DNA of 64,000 nt, from NCBI GenBank assembly GCA_963665545.2, contig CAXXKZ010000010.1:17717-81716 (forward strand). The letters are read 5' to 3'. The stretch is from G963665545 sp963665545. GTDB lineage: Bacteria > Pseudomonadota > Gammaproteobacteria > Xanthomonadales > SZUA-36. The notes under the pieces are model-generated. The model was given only the letters and a program-made list of their open reading frames with translations, did no database searches and was not told the DNA's origin. Of the stretch, positions 35,777 to 45,704 are shown piece after piece. The position numbers and the translations under genes were made by a program. Each line of letters opens with the position of its first letter. The first letter of the stretch is position 1.

Positions 35777-36274
35777 ATGATCTGGGCGTCGAAGAAAAAG
35801 TGTCCGATTCTGACCGGTGCGGTGGTTCACCAGGCGGGCCGGGTTTTACGCTTGGCCCTGTTATGCCTGGTCTTGATGGGGTCAAGCGTTCTGACCGTGC
35901 ATGCCCAGGATGCAGAAGCGGCCTGTCCGTGCTTCAGTTATGAAGAGATCGAGTCGATTTTCGTGCGAGGCGAACAATTGGCGGCTGATGAAGGCGTGAG
36001 TTCCTGCCAGGCAGAGGACTATTCAGTGGAATGCAGCGCGGAGATGACGCTCTGGGATCAAAACTATGAAGTGATCGCCCAGGCCAGCGTTCGATGGTAT
36101 GACTTTGATCCCGGCCAGTGCGAGTATGTGGACACAATTGGAAATCCCGGGGTGGAACGAAAAATCAAGTGGCCCCATCCGGCCCCTGAGTCGATTGCCA
36201 GGGCCTGCTTTGACATCATTGCTCAGGTCATAGCCGCTTCCGACAGTAGCGGCAAGTGCATGATCTACCCCTGA
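35777..36274 (+). CDS. Secreted cysteine-containing protein, unknown function
   Basis: 165 residues with a signal region (ALLCLVLMGSSVLTVHA, cut near VHA-QD) and five cysteines in the mature part (ACPCF, SSCQAEDYSVEC, GQCEY, KCMIYP among them). Nothing in it matches a family I know. The start is the ATG at 35777 because AAGGAG lies six bases before it; a TTG at 35771 would place the ribosome site too close. Conservation is untested. Confidence 0.6.
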   Translation: MIWASKKKCPILTGAVVHQAGRVLRLALLCLVLMGSSVLTVHAQDAEAACPCFSYEEIESIFVRGEQLAADEGVSSCQAEDYSVECSAEMTLWDQNYEVIAQASVRWYDFDPGQCEYVDTIGNPGVERKIKWPHPAPESIARACFDIIAQVIAASDSSGKCMIYP

Positions 36275-36283
36275 TTTTACGAC

Positions 36284-36940
36284 CTATTGCTGAATTTTCG
36301 GCCTGCTCGCGATATATGCTTTTGTGTGAAAGCGCGCCTGTGCGGGCGCGTAGCGATACTTTTGACCGACGGGACACGCACGGCGGGCCGCACAGCCCAA
36401 AGTGCAGCAGTCTGAATCAGGCGTGCTCTGGAGGTAATCGAGGCAGGCTTTAGCATCAAAGTTGCCGACGGTGATGGCATTGACCGGGCACCTGGTCAGG
36501 CAAGGCTTGTCAGCACAAGACTCACAGGGCGAAGGCGTGGCCGCTGTGGGTGGACGGTCTTGGCGGGCACGAGCCACTAACAAAGCGAACCGATAAGCAT
36601 GCCAGAGACCATACTGATGATGAATGAGGATCGACATGGCCGAGCGATTGACCTCGCGGGATTTCAAGGCCCAGGCTATGAACGGCGGGAATGGAGGTCC
36701 GTCGAATGGGTAGACAACAGCGCCTGTTTGTGCCGCCATGGTATCGCCGATCCGCTTGCTCCAGCGGTCGAGCGGATCAGCTTGACCGTCCCTGAATTCT
36801 ACCGAGGTGCTAAATACAGGCCAAAATGCCGGCCCGGCGTTGCCGACCAGGATGATCCGCCGTTCGCCCTCGTAAAACTGGCCAAGGATAGACAAACCGT
36901 GCGGGTCAAGACGCGCCTGAAGGTGGTTGGTCAGTGTCAT
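36284..36940 (-). CDS. Ferredoxin-like 4Fe-4S protein
   Basis: 218 residues, cytoplasmic. The C-terminal half has cluster motifs CESCADKPCLTRCPVNAI and CCTLGCAARRACPVG, enough for two 4Fe-4S clusters. The N-terminal 120 residues are not a ferredoxin fold and recall the N-terminal part of QueG/reductive-dehalogenase-like proteins (inference). The ATG shares one base with the amt stop (TGATG), so the gene is the last one of the nitrile-hydratase/amt operon. The electron partner is unknown. Confidence 0.75.
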   Translation of the reverse strand: MTLTNHLQARLDPHGLSILGQFYEGERRIILVGNAGPAFWPVFSTSVEFRDGQADPLDRWSKRIGDTMAAQTGAVVYPFDGPPFPPFIAWALKSREVNRSAMSILIHHQYGLWHAYRFALLVARARQDRPPTAATPSPCESCADKPCLTRCPVNAITVGNFDAKACLDYLQSTPDSDCCTLGCAARRACPVGQKYRYAPAQARFHTKAYIASRPKIQQ

Positions 36941-38220
36941 CAGAGGTTATAGCCACGTTCCTCGTGCAGCGCCAGGTCGAGACCTTCAGTCTCTTGATCG
37001 TGATCGACACGCAAGCCCATCACTGCGTCAATGATCTTGAGCAGCACAAAAGTCACGCCGCCGCACCAGCCGATGGTCGCCAGGGTGCCGGTCAGCTGTA
37101 CCGCAAATTGTTGCCCCGAGCTGACGCCATCATCCAGTCCCAGGCCACCGAGACTGTCAGACAGGAAAGCCAGCAGCAGCAGGCCAAGAGCACCGCCAAC
37201 GCCATGCACTGGGAACACGTCAAGCGAATCATCGATTTTCAGCTTGCGCTTGATGAACTGGGTGGCCCAGAAGCAAACGATACCGGCAGACAGCCCGATG
37301 ACCAGTGCGCCGGCAGGGCCGACAAAGCCCGAAGCGGGGGTGATTGTGCCCAGGCCCGCCACCATGCCCGTAACAATCCCCAGTACGCTGGGCTTGCCGA
37401 ACTTGACCCACTCCATCGTCATCCAGGCAATGCATCCACCGGATGCGCCAATGTGGGTAACCAGCATGGCCATACCGGCTTCGCCGCCGGCTGTGAGTGC
37501 GCTACCGGCATTAAATCCGAACCAGCCAACCCACAACATACCTGCGCCTGCTACAGTGATCGGAAGGTTATGCGGCGGCATGGGTCTGTTGGGGAAACCA
37601 TCCCGTTTGCCGAGCACCATTGCAGCAACCACCGCAGCGACACCCGCGTTGATGTGAACCACTGCGCCACCCGCGAAGTCGCGGAAGCCCATATCCGCCA
37701 GCCAGCCGCCACCCCAGACCCAATACGTAACGGGTGAGTAAACCAGCAACAGCCACAGCATCAAGAAGGTCAACATCGCTGAAAATTTCATGCGCTCGGC
37801 AAATCCGCCGATCACCAGCGCCGGGGTGATGATGGCAAAGGTCATCTGGAACATGACGAAGACACTTTCGGGCATGGTGCCGCTGACGGATTCGATCGAC
37901 ATCCCGCTGAGCATGACGCGATCGAAACCACCGATAAAACCGCCCAAAATGCCATCTGGACCCGGTGTCAGTGCAAGGCTGTAGCCCACCGCCATCCACA
38001 GGATCGAACCCGCTGCCGCGATGGCGAAACACTGCATCAGCACCGACAATACATTCTTTGCCCGGACCAGACCGCTATAGAAAAGCGCCAGGCCTGGCAG
38101 GGTCATGAACAGGACCAGCGTAGTGGACGTCAGCATCCAGGCGGTATCACCGCTGTCGATTTCTTGACCGAAAGCGTCCAGGGGGAACAGCAGGGCAATT
38201 GGTGGGATTAGCGTCCTCAT
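36940..38220 (-). CDS. amt: Ammonium transporter (Amt family)
   Basis: An eleven-helix ammonium channel of about 426 residues. An N-terminal cleavable signal (MRTLIPPIALLFPLDAFGQ) is seen, as in E. coli AmtB. The twin pore His residues lie in GGAVVHINAGVAAVV and FPVHGVGGALG; GLVRAKNVLSVLMQCF and FNAGSALTAGGEAG are also typical. The ATG at 38220 is chosen for the signal peptide. No glnK gene is next to it, unlike the usual glnK-amtB pair. It lies 64 bases downstream of the nitrile-hydratase-type genes on the same strand, which suggests a link to ammonia from that enzyme (inference). Confidence 0.92.
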   Translation of the reverse strand: MRTLIPPIALLFPLDAFGQEIDSGDTAWMLTSTTLVLFMTLPGLALFYSGLVRAKNVLSVLMQCFAIAAAGSILWMAVGYSLALTPGPDGILGGFIGGFDRVMLSGMSIESVSGTMPESVFVMFQMTFAIITPALVIGGFAERMKFSAMLTFLMLWLLLVYSPVTYWVWGGGWLADMGFRDFAGGAVVHINAGVAAVVAAMVLGKRDGFPNRPMPPHNLPITVAGAGMLWVGWFGFNAGSALTAGGEAGMAMLVTHIGASGGCIAWMTMEWVKFGKPSVLGIVTGMVAGLGTITPASGFVGPAGALVIGLSAGIVCFWATQFIKRKLKIDDSLDVFPVHGVGGALGLLLLAFLSDSLGGLGLDDGVSSGQQFAVQLTGTLATIGWCGGVTFVLLKIIDAVMGLRVDHDQETEGLDLALHEERGYNL

Positions 38221-38284
38221 CACAACGGTTCTCGGGTTTTTGCTAAGGGCCTTGGTTGATGGAATTGGGTTGATTTTTTTGCCG

Positions 38285-38974
38285 TCACGGGGTGTCAGGA
38301 AGCTTAAGAGGCAATGCGCGTTGGGTTCCAATCAGGGAATCACGTGTAATCAATGCCGCCAGCGCTTTCTCGTCCCACGCTTCAGTACCGGCAGGGCGTT
38401 GAGGTAGCACCATGTAGCGTAATTCCGCTGTGGAATCATGTACACGGATCTGGACATCATTCTCCAGCACCACGCCGAATTCGCCCAGCACGGCTCGCGG
38501 CTCGCGCACCACCCGGGAACGATAATTTCTTGACTTGTACCAGGCGGGCGACATGCCGAGCAGGGCTCTGGGGTAGCAGGAACACAGTGTGCAGACGATC
38601 AGGTTATGAACCTGAGTGGTGTTCTCCATCACGGTGAATTCCATCGGCGAGAGATCGAACCCCATCTCCTTGATTGCTTCTCCACCGTTTTCCAGCAGAC
38701 GGGAATGGAAGCCGTTATCCAGCCAGGCGCGGGCGACGATGTCCGCACCGTTTCCTGGCGAAGCGCCGGACATGGCGGCAATCATGGATTGCTCCTCCTC
38801 GAGGGTGTAGTGGCCGGCCTCGATCAGCAATTCCCGCAACGCCAGCCCGACACGTGCTGCGCCGGTGGTGGGCTCTGAATGGTCGGGTTGGAAAGTCCGG
38901 GCGTGATCATGCCCGCCATCGTGCCCCAGTTCGTTTCCCGGGCCGTGCCCATGATCGTGGCCATGTCCGCTCAA
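38285..38974 (-). CDS. Cobalt-type nitrile hydratase / thiocyanate hydrolase catalytic subunit
   Basis: 229 residues. The metal site VCTLCSCYP (C128, C131, C133) is the cobalt-type sequence, with Cys oxidation expected. The first 24 residues are very His-rich (seven His in MSGHGHDHGHGPGNELGHDG and the next four residues) and may bind cobalt. It corresponds to NHase alpha or thiocyanate hydrolase gamma. The start overlaps the upstream subunit stop by four bases, so the three subunits are coupled. Substrate (nitrile or thiocyanate) is undecided. Confidence 0.9.
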   Translation of the reverse strand: MSGHGHDHGHGPGNELGHDGGHDHARTFQPDHSEPTTGAARVGLALRELLIEAGHYTLEEEQSMIAAMSGASPGNGADIVARAWLDNGFHSRLLENGGEAIKEMGFDLSPMEFTVMENTTQVHNLIVCTLCSCYPRALLGMSPAWYKSRNYRSRVVREPRAVLGEFGVVLENDVQIRVHDSTAELRYMVLPQRPAGTEAWDEKALAALITRDSLIGTQRALPLKLPDTP

Positions 38975-39258
38975 TCCACCACCTCCAGCCAGTGTTCAAA
39001 TATTTCGATGTCCAGAACATCGGAATCGCCGCCGCAGTAACTGCTCCACAGGGTGACCTGCGGAATGCGAACCCGATACAGCCTGCGTTTGGGGTCGCCG
39101 TTGCCGCGAATGAATTTTTCAGGCGTGCCATGCATGCCACACACGCGTTCAATCCACCCAATCTTGCCCTTCGCGTAGCTGGGAACGCGATGGTGAACCG
39201 GCGGCCTGCGGTCGCTGATACGCACCTGCTGCCCGACGTGAAATTCCGGCGCACTCAT
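38971..39258 (-). CDS. Nitrile hydratase beta C-terminal-like subunit (thiocyanate hydrolase alpha-like)
   Basis: 95 residues forming the SH3-like barrel found at the C-terminal end of NHase beta: FHVGQQVRISDRRPPVHHRV, PSYAKGKIGWIERVCGMHGT, and YRVRIPQVTLW. As a separate gene it matches the small subunit of thiocyanate hydrolase (ScnA) or of three-subunit nitrile hydratases. It overlaps both neighbours by four bases. Confidence 0.85.
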   Translation of the reverse strand: MSAPEFHVGQQVRISDRRPPVHHRVPSYAKGKIGWIERVCGMHGTPEKFIRGNGDPKRRLYRVRIPQVTLWSSYCGGDSDVLDIEIFEHWLEVVD

Positions 39259-39575
39259 TTGTTCGAATCCTGTTGTTGGCGCTGGCGAATGGATTCGGTC
39301 TTGCGCTCCAGGGCCTCCCTGGAGACCACGCCGCGCCCTACCAGGGCATAGGCCAACGACGCTGCCCAGCGCTCGTAGTAGCTCAGGCGCTCATAGTCGG
39401 TGGGTTCGAGTTGTTCAATGCCGTCGCGCAGTTCTGCGAAATCGCTTATCAAACCCTTGTTCAAGGCCAGACGCACCATTGCGTCAATTTGCCATTCCCA
39501 GTGCGCCGTGTCACGTTCCGTGAGATCGATAGGGCCAGCGTCCTGGCCGCCGAGGTCATGCGGCAGCTCAGTCAT
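39255..39575 (-). CDS. Nitrile hydratase beta N-terminal-like subunit (thiocyanate hydrolase beta-like)
   Basis: 106 residues matching the helical N-terminal half of NHase beta: HDLGGQDAGPI near the start (the family has HDMGG at this place), WEWQIDAMVRLALNKG, and SYYERWAASLAYALVGRGVV. First gene of the operon: beta-N, beta-C, alpha, then amt and ferredoxin. The order equals scnB-scnA-scnC of thiocyanate hydrolase (from memory). No separate activator protein gene is seen in the window. Confidence 0.85.
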   Translation of the reverse strand: MTELPHDLGGQDAGPIDLTERDTAHWEWQIDAMVRLALNKGLISDFAELRDGIEQLEPTDYERLSYYERWAASLAYALVGRGVVSREALERKTESIRQRQQQDSNK

Positions 39576-39787
39576 GTTGTTTGTCCATCACCAGATTAAA
39601 CCGGATATCGAGGACAGTTTCAAACACTGCGTTGCAAATTCCTCATTTCCAACGCAAATTGGTCAACAATTGTGGACAATGCCTCACGCCCTCATTATTC
39701 TGGTGGGTTCTCGCTCCGGCAGGTGCCCGGCGCGCATTCTCGGGGGGAGGCCGTTAATTTGGTGAATCTATTTTCAGGATTGACCGA

Positions 39788-42700
39788 ATGAATCGTGCCA
39801 AGATTACAAGCAGGCTAGTGCTGACCCTATTTGGCCTGGCCGCGTTGTCTGGTGCAGCGCCGTTACTCTCCGACCCGCCCAACCCACCCTCTTTGGTTAC
39901 GCCAGGGGACGGCGCGACGGGTGTTGCCATCACCGCCAACTTGGACGTCACTGTGTCGGATCCGGAAGGTGATGCCCTCACTGTCCGCTTTTATGGTCGC
40001 GTGGCGCCGCCGCCAGAAATCGGGGATTTCACCATAATCGCCATCCCCGATACCCAGAGTTATGTTGATGATATTGCAAACTTGGTCCATTTCGGCAATC
40101 AGACCCAGTGGATTGTTGACAATCGAGTCAGCCACAGCATCGTATTCGTGGCTGGGCTGGGGGATATCGTTGAACACGCCAACAACGATCTGGAATGGCT
40201 GCGTGCCGAGGCGGCATACGGGAAGTTGGAAGACCCGATCGCAACCATGCTGCCGGATGGAATCCCCTATGGGTTGGGGGTAGGCAATCATGATCAATCG
40301 CCTGAAGCCGGTGGCAGCAGTGCGTTGAGAAATAAATTCAACCAGTATTTTGGCCAAGCCCGATTCAGCGGGCGGGGCTATTACGGTGGGCACTACGGCA
40401 TAAACAATGACAATAGTTACCAGTTGGTTACTGCCAGTGGCATGGATTTTATCTTTATTCACTTGGAATATGACGATTCGCCCGAACAAGAGGCGCTCGA
40501 ATGGGCAGATGCCCTACTGACCACTTACGCTGACCATCGCGCTGTAATTATCAGCCACTATCTGATCGATAACTCAGGAAATTTCGGCACTTCAGGCCAG
40601 GAGATATACAACGCCTTGAGCCACCATCAGAACCTCTTCCTGATGCTGGCTGGGCACCTCGGCCCTGAGGGCAGGCGGCAGGATACAGCGCTTAATGACA
40701 ACGTCGTAAACACGCTGATGTCCAACTACCAGGATGAGGCGAACGGCGGAAACGGGTATCTGCGCATCATGACGTTTTCGCCGACCAACGGCACCATCGA
40801 GGTGCAAACCTATTCACCGTCGCTTGATCAATTTGATGTCTCCAGCCCCAGCCAGTTCACGCTCAGCTATGACATGGACGCCGGACCGCAATTTGCTTTG
40901 ATCGGCCAAGAGAGCGGTGTCATATCAGGTAACCCTGCCAACCAGATGTGGGCTGGGCTGGAAGGGCTGACCGATTTTGAGTGGTACGTAACAGTTGATG
41001 ACGGCAATAGCGCCTTGACTGTCGGACCGATCTGGACATTTACCACTGAGAACCCGGCGCCCAGCATCGTGCCCCCCAAGACCACCATTTCCATTGCCCC
41101 ACCAGACCCCAGCAGCAGCGCGTCGGCGTCATTTGTTTTTTCCGGATCAGATAATTTGACAGATCCGGCCAGTCTCGGTTTTGAGTGTCAACTTGACAGA
41201 GGCGGTTTTACAGCCTGCACCAGTCCCCGCAGCTATAGCGCGCTGAGCCAGGGGGATCATACTTTCGAAGTTAAGGCCACAGATGGTGATGGCAACACGG
41301 AGCCCAATCCGGCCAGCCACGCCTGGTCGATTGACTACTCACCCCAGCTGCGGGTCCGAATCAAGACTTGGTTGGACGATGCTGAGGAGAGGGAGTCCTC
41401 CGGCGATGTCGACCTGGACAGTTCGGATCTGGAATTGGTGCACGATAATGCCGACCCTGGAAGCATCGATCAAATCGTTGGTCTGCGCTTCCGCAATGTC
41501 ACGCTTCCCACCTACTGGGTCATCGATAGCGCCTATATTGAATTTGAGGCGGATGAAACCGGACAGTGGCGCCACCGCTCTAACGCTTCATGGCGAGGCG
41601 ACGGACAACCCGGCGGAGTTTTCCGAAGAAAATTTCAACATTTCTTCGAGGCCCTTGACAAGCGCCTCTGCCGCCTGGAATCCGGGACCATGGAGCAGCA
41701 CCAGCGAAAAACACCAGAGCAGCGATCTGACGGGAATCTTGCAGGAACTGGTCGACCGCCCGGGCTGGATGCCGGGCAACCCGATGGGGTTCATTATTCA
41801 GGGTGATGGCCAGCGCATTGCGGAGTCCTTTGATGGCGAGCCTGAAAATGCACCTTTGCTGGTCGTCGATTACCACGAACCGGCCGTACCGTATTTGGTG
41901 GCAATAGGGGCGCCGCTGGAATTCTCCACTTTGCCTGGTGCGCTGTCAGTCGAGAAGAGCTACATGGTCTCAGGTTACCAACTGACTGACGACATCGACA
42001 TTCTGGCGCCCGCTGATTTCGAAATTTCGACGGCCAGCGGCAGCAGTTTTGGCTCGTCGGTCACCCTGCTTGAGTCCGGCGGCATTGTTCCGCCAACGAC
42101 CATATACGTTCGCTTCGGGCGCTTTAGCGCAGGCACTTCCAGTGGCAGTCTCAGCCATACCAGTGGCGGTGCCGGTGCCCGGAACTTCGCCATCAGCGGA
42201 ACGGCCGCAATCCCGTTCGAAACAGCCAGTTTCCAACAAAATTTGGCTGCCTACACCGGCACAGTTGATACTTTCCTGGACGCCACTATTCCAACCTCCA
42301 ATCATTCAACCAACACCGTTCTTGAGGTTGATTCCGTACCTGAAAGGCATATCTTGCTTCGATTTGAAAACGTCTTTGGCAATGGTCCCTCGCAGATCCC
42401 GCTGGGGGCGACAATTGAATCAGCCAGCTTGCGAATCGATGTGACCGCACCCAGCGAGGAAGGTGCAGCCCTGCACCGCATGCTGCAGACCTGGAATGAC
42501 ACCGATACCTGGAACACATGGGGAAGCGGCATCGATACCAACGGTCTGGAGGCCGCCACGATTTCTGAGAGCGGAAGCGATGGAAGTCCCGAGGGGACCA
42601 CCTCCATCGACGTCATGCCCGACCTGCAGGCCTGGTCGGACGGCGACGCCAACCACGGGTGGGCCTGGCTGCGCGAGTCGGGGGACGACGGATGGAATTT

Positions 42701-44094
42701 CAGTTCCTCAGAAGGCGGAAATCCACCCAAGCTCACCGTGGCGTTTACTTTTGGAGGCGCACCGGACGCGGAATATGACTCCGATCCGGTGGGCGGGTCG
42801 ACCATTGATTTTGCCGATGTGCAGATCACGGTCAAAAGTGCCGATGCCATTTTGAACATCAGCAATTTGGGGGGCGCTGACCTGACGCTTTCTTGCTCGC
42901 TCGGCGGCGCCAATCCGGGCTCGTTTTCGCACACGGCCTGTCCGCCGACATTAGCGCCCTCCGTTTCCGTCGACATCACACTCAACTGCACACCGGGCGT
43001 CATCAACGCCCACGCTGCGACTTTCGATGTGGTGAGCAATGATGCCGATGAGACCAATGTGTCGTATAACCTCAGCTGCAATGGCATTGCGCCTGAAATT
43101 GACCCCACGCCGGTCGCCGGCTCAACGCTGGCATTTGGCGACAACGCCGTGGGTGTTGCCAGTGCGGGCCAGTCGGTGCTGGTAGAGAACACCGGCACCA
43201 CGCCGCTTACCCTGGCCTGTGCTGTGAGCGGTGCGGCACCCGGTTCGTACAATCTCACGGCCTGCCCGGCGTCGATCGCGGCCTCGGCCAATGTCACGGT
43301 CAACTGCCAGCCCGGAAGTATCGGCGCGCAGAATGCCTCGCTGGATCTTTCCAGCAATGACGCCGACGAAGCGGAATTGAGCTTTGGCCTGACCTGCAAC
43401 GGGACCGGCGCGGAATTCGGTTCCAGCCCGGCCGCCGGCGCCAATTTCGACTTTGGCGGCGTCAGCGTCAGCACCAATTCCACCATATCTCCGATCCAGG
43501 GTCAACAATAGCGGCAACATCAACCTGACCCTGGGTTGCAGCACGGTCGGCGGCAACAGCGGCGATTTTGAGATTACCCAGTGCCCGGGCGCGGTGGTAC
43601 CGGCAGGGTCACAGAACGTGCAGTTTCGCTGCACACCGGGGTCCGAAGGGGCCAAGGCGACCACCTTGCGCCTGGCCACCAACGACTTCGACGAGGCAAC
43701 GGTCGACTACAACCTGCTGTGCAACGGCACCATGCCGGAATTCGACCCCGATCCCGTCAACGGCACAGCACAGGATTTCGGTTCGGTTGAAATTTTCACC
43801 AGCAGTGACAGCAAAATCATCGCGATCGGCAATTCCGGCAGCGAGGACCTGCTGGTGACGACCTGCCAATTGGCGGGTGGCGAGAGCACAGAATTCAGCC
43901 TGTCCGGTTGCCCGGCGAGCGTGGCACCCGGTGGATCCGCAGCGCTCAGTCTGGCTTGTGAGCCGACCAGCGTGGGCCCCAGGTCGACTTCGCTTGATAT
44001 TGTGACCAATGATCCCAGTTCCGGCGCAGCCTCTTATGCCCTATTGTGTGAGGGCATCTACCCGGAAGAAATATTCATCCACGACTTCGAGTAG
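39788..44094 (+). pseudogene. Secreted metallophosphoesterase with tandem C-terminal repeats, two frameshifts
   Basis: A large exported protein gene broken by two single-base insertions, at about 41564 and about 43498; corrected it would encode about 1,434 residues. After the signal peptide come an Ig-like part and a calcineurin-type phosphoesterase domain (IAIPDTQSY, GLGDIVEHAN, GVGNHDQSP, ISHYLID, LAGHLG). A linker domain and four tandem repeats of about 105-110 residues follow (42770-44055; each with a NxGxxxLxxxC start and SNDADE-type end). The last residues EEIFIHDFE resemble short C-terminal ends of secreted proteins in related bacteria (recall). Both breaks add one base; reads are needed to exclude assembly error. 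Confidence 0.82.
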
Positions 44095-44130
44095 AGTCTC
44101 TACTTGTCCCATTATTGAAGGCCATCAATC

Positions 44131-45696
44131 ATGAGCAATTTCACTCGTCGGCAGTTTGTACATACCCTAAGTGTGACGGCCGGAGCGGCCGCGCTGGGCG
44201 TGAGCCCATTGGCCTGGGCCCGGTCTTCCCGCAGCCTGGACGAAATGGCTTTCATGAGTGCCACAGATCTCGTGGGATTGGTGCGCAGTGGCGAGATCAG
44301 TTCTACCGAGCTCACTCGCTACTTCATTGGGCGCATCGAAAAGCACGACGGGGCAGTCAACGCCGTGGTCGTGCGGGACTTTGACCGGGCGATGGAAGCG
44401 GCCAGAGCGGCTGATTCCAGTATGGCGAAAGGCAAGGTAACCGGGCCTCTGCACGGGCTGCCGATGACGGTCAAGGAGTCGTTCGACATTGCGGGGCTGG
44501 CGACCACCTGGGGCATTCCGGCACTCAGGAATAATATTGCGCAGCAGGATTCAGCGCTAGTGCAATCATTGAAACAGGCGGGTGCAGTGCTCATGGGCAA
44601 GACCAACGCACCGCTGAACTTGGCGGACTTTCAAGCATATAACGATATCTATGGCACGACCAGCAATCCTTGGAATCTCGAATATGTACCCGGCGGTTCA
44701 TCCGGTGGTTCCGCAGCCGCATTGGCGGCGGGTCTTACCGGGTTGGATAGTGGATCGGACGTCGGTGGCTCGATTCGCAACCCGGCCAGTTTCTGTGGCG
44801 TTTACGGGCACAAGCCTACCTGGGGCATTGTGCCGCAGCGGGGGCATGGGCTTCCCGGTTGGCTGGGAGAAATGGACATCGTCGTTTGTGGCCCACTGGC
44901 CCGGAGTGCCGATGACCTTCAACTGGCGCTTGAAGTGCAGGCCCGGCCGAATGATTTGAATGCTCCGGCCTAGCGTCTGGAGTTGCCCGCACGACGGTTT
45001 GAGTCGTTAAAGGATTTTCGAGTTGCGTTCTGGCCAACCGATGCGCTGTCGCCGGTCGACGATGAGCTGATAGGGCGCCAAATGGAGATTGCCGAGGTTC
45101 TCTCGGGCCTGGGTGCCACCGTTTCCGATACGGCTCGTCCGGAGCTGCCCATGCAAGAGGTGCACAACGCCTATCAAGGTCTCGTCATGGCAGTAACCCA
45201 GTCCAGCATTCCCCAGGCCGATTACGATCAAAACGTTGAAATCGCCAAGTCCCTGGCTGCTGGCGATATGTCTCAGGGGGCCATCTGGGCAAGAGCGGCC
45301 GTGCAGAGCCACCGCGTGTGGAAGGAGCACGATTGGGTGCGCAATAACGCCCGCCTGCAATGGCGAAAGTTCTTCCAGGACTGGGACATAGTCGTCTGTC
45401 CAATCATGGCCAACAGTGCTTTCAAGCACAACCACGGCCCAATGGAAGACAGAGCGATGATGGTCAATGGCGCAGAGCGGCCCTACTGGGAGCAGGTATT
45501 TTGGGCCGGCGTGGCCAGCCTGCCCGGCTTGCCCGCCAGCGCATTCCCGGCCGGACTCTCAAAATCCGGCTTGCCGATAGGCTTCCAGGCGATTGGCGCA
45601 GCGTATAACGATCGGACTACCATTCATTTCGCCAGTTTGCTGGCAAAGGAGATCGGTGGTTTCACACCGCCCCCGGCTTTTGCCCATACAGAATAG
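44131..45696 (+). pseudogene. Tat-exported amidase (amidase signature family) with in-frame TAG
   Basis: One frame of 521 codons interrupted by TAG at 44971-44973. The Tat signal is TRRQFV followed by a hydrophobic run and AWA. The Ser-cisSer-Lys triad is intact: K115 (MTVKESF), S190 (GGSSGGS) and S214 (DVGGSIR), with the 75- and 24-residue spacings of the family. The stop reads APA-stop-RLELPARRFE, where relatives usually have Trp (APAWRLELP), so TGG to TAG is the likely change. The second part has no signal of its own. It follows the metallophosphoesterase pseudogene by 36 bases and is convergent with soeC. Confidence 0.83.
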
Positions 45697-45704
45697 TTTG
45701 TTTG

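Noticed and set aside
38285..39575. Ordinary two-subunit nitrile hydratase
   Set aside because: The beta part is encoded by two overlapping genes rather than one of about 220 residues.
16287..44973. Recoded stop codons (TGA or TAG read as an amino acid, or selenocysteine)
   Set aside because: Both codons serve as normal stops in intact genes here (for example TGA in soeA and soeB, TAG in the YHS gene at 52762), and no selenocysteine element was seen after 26649.
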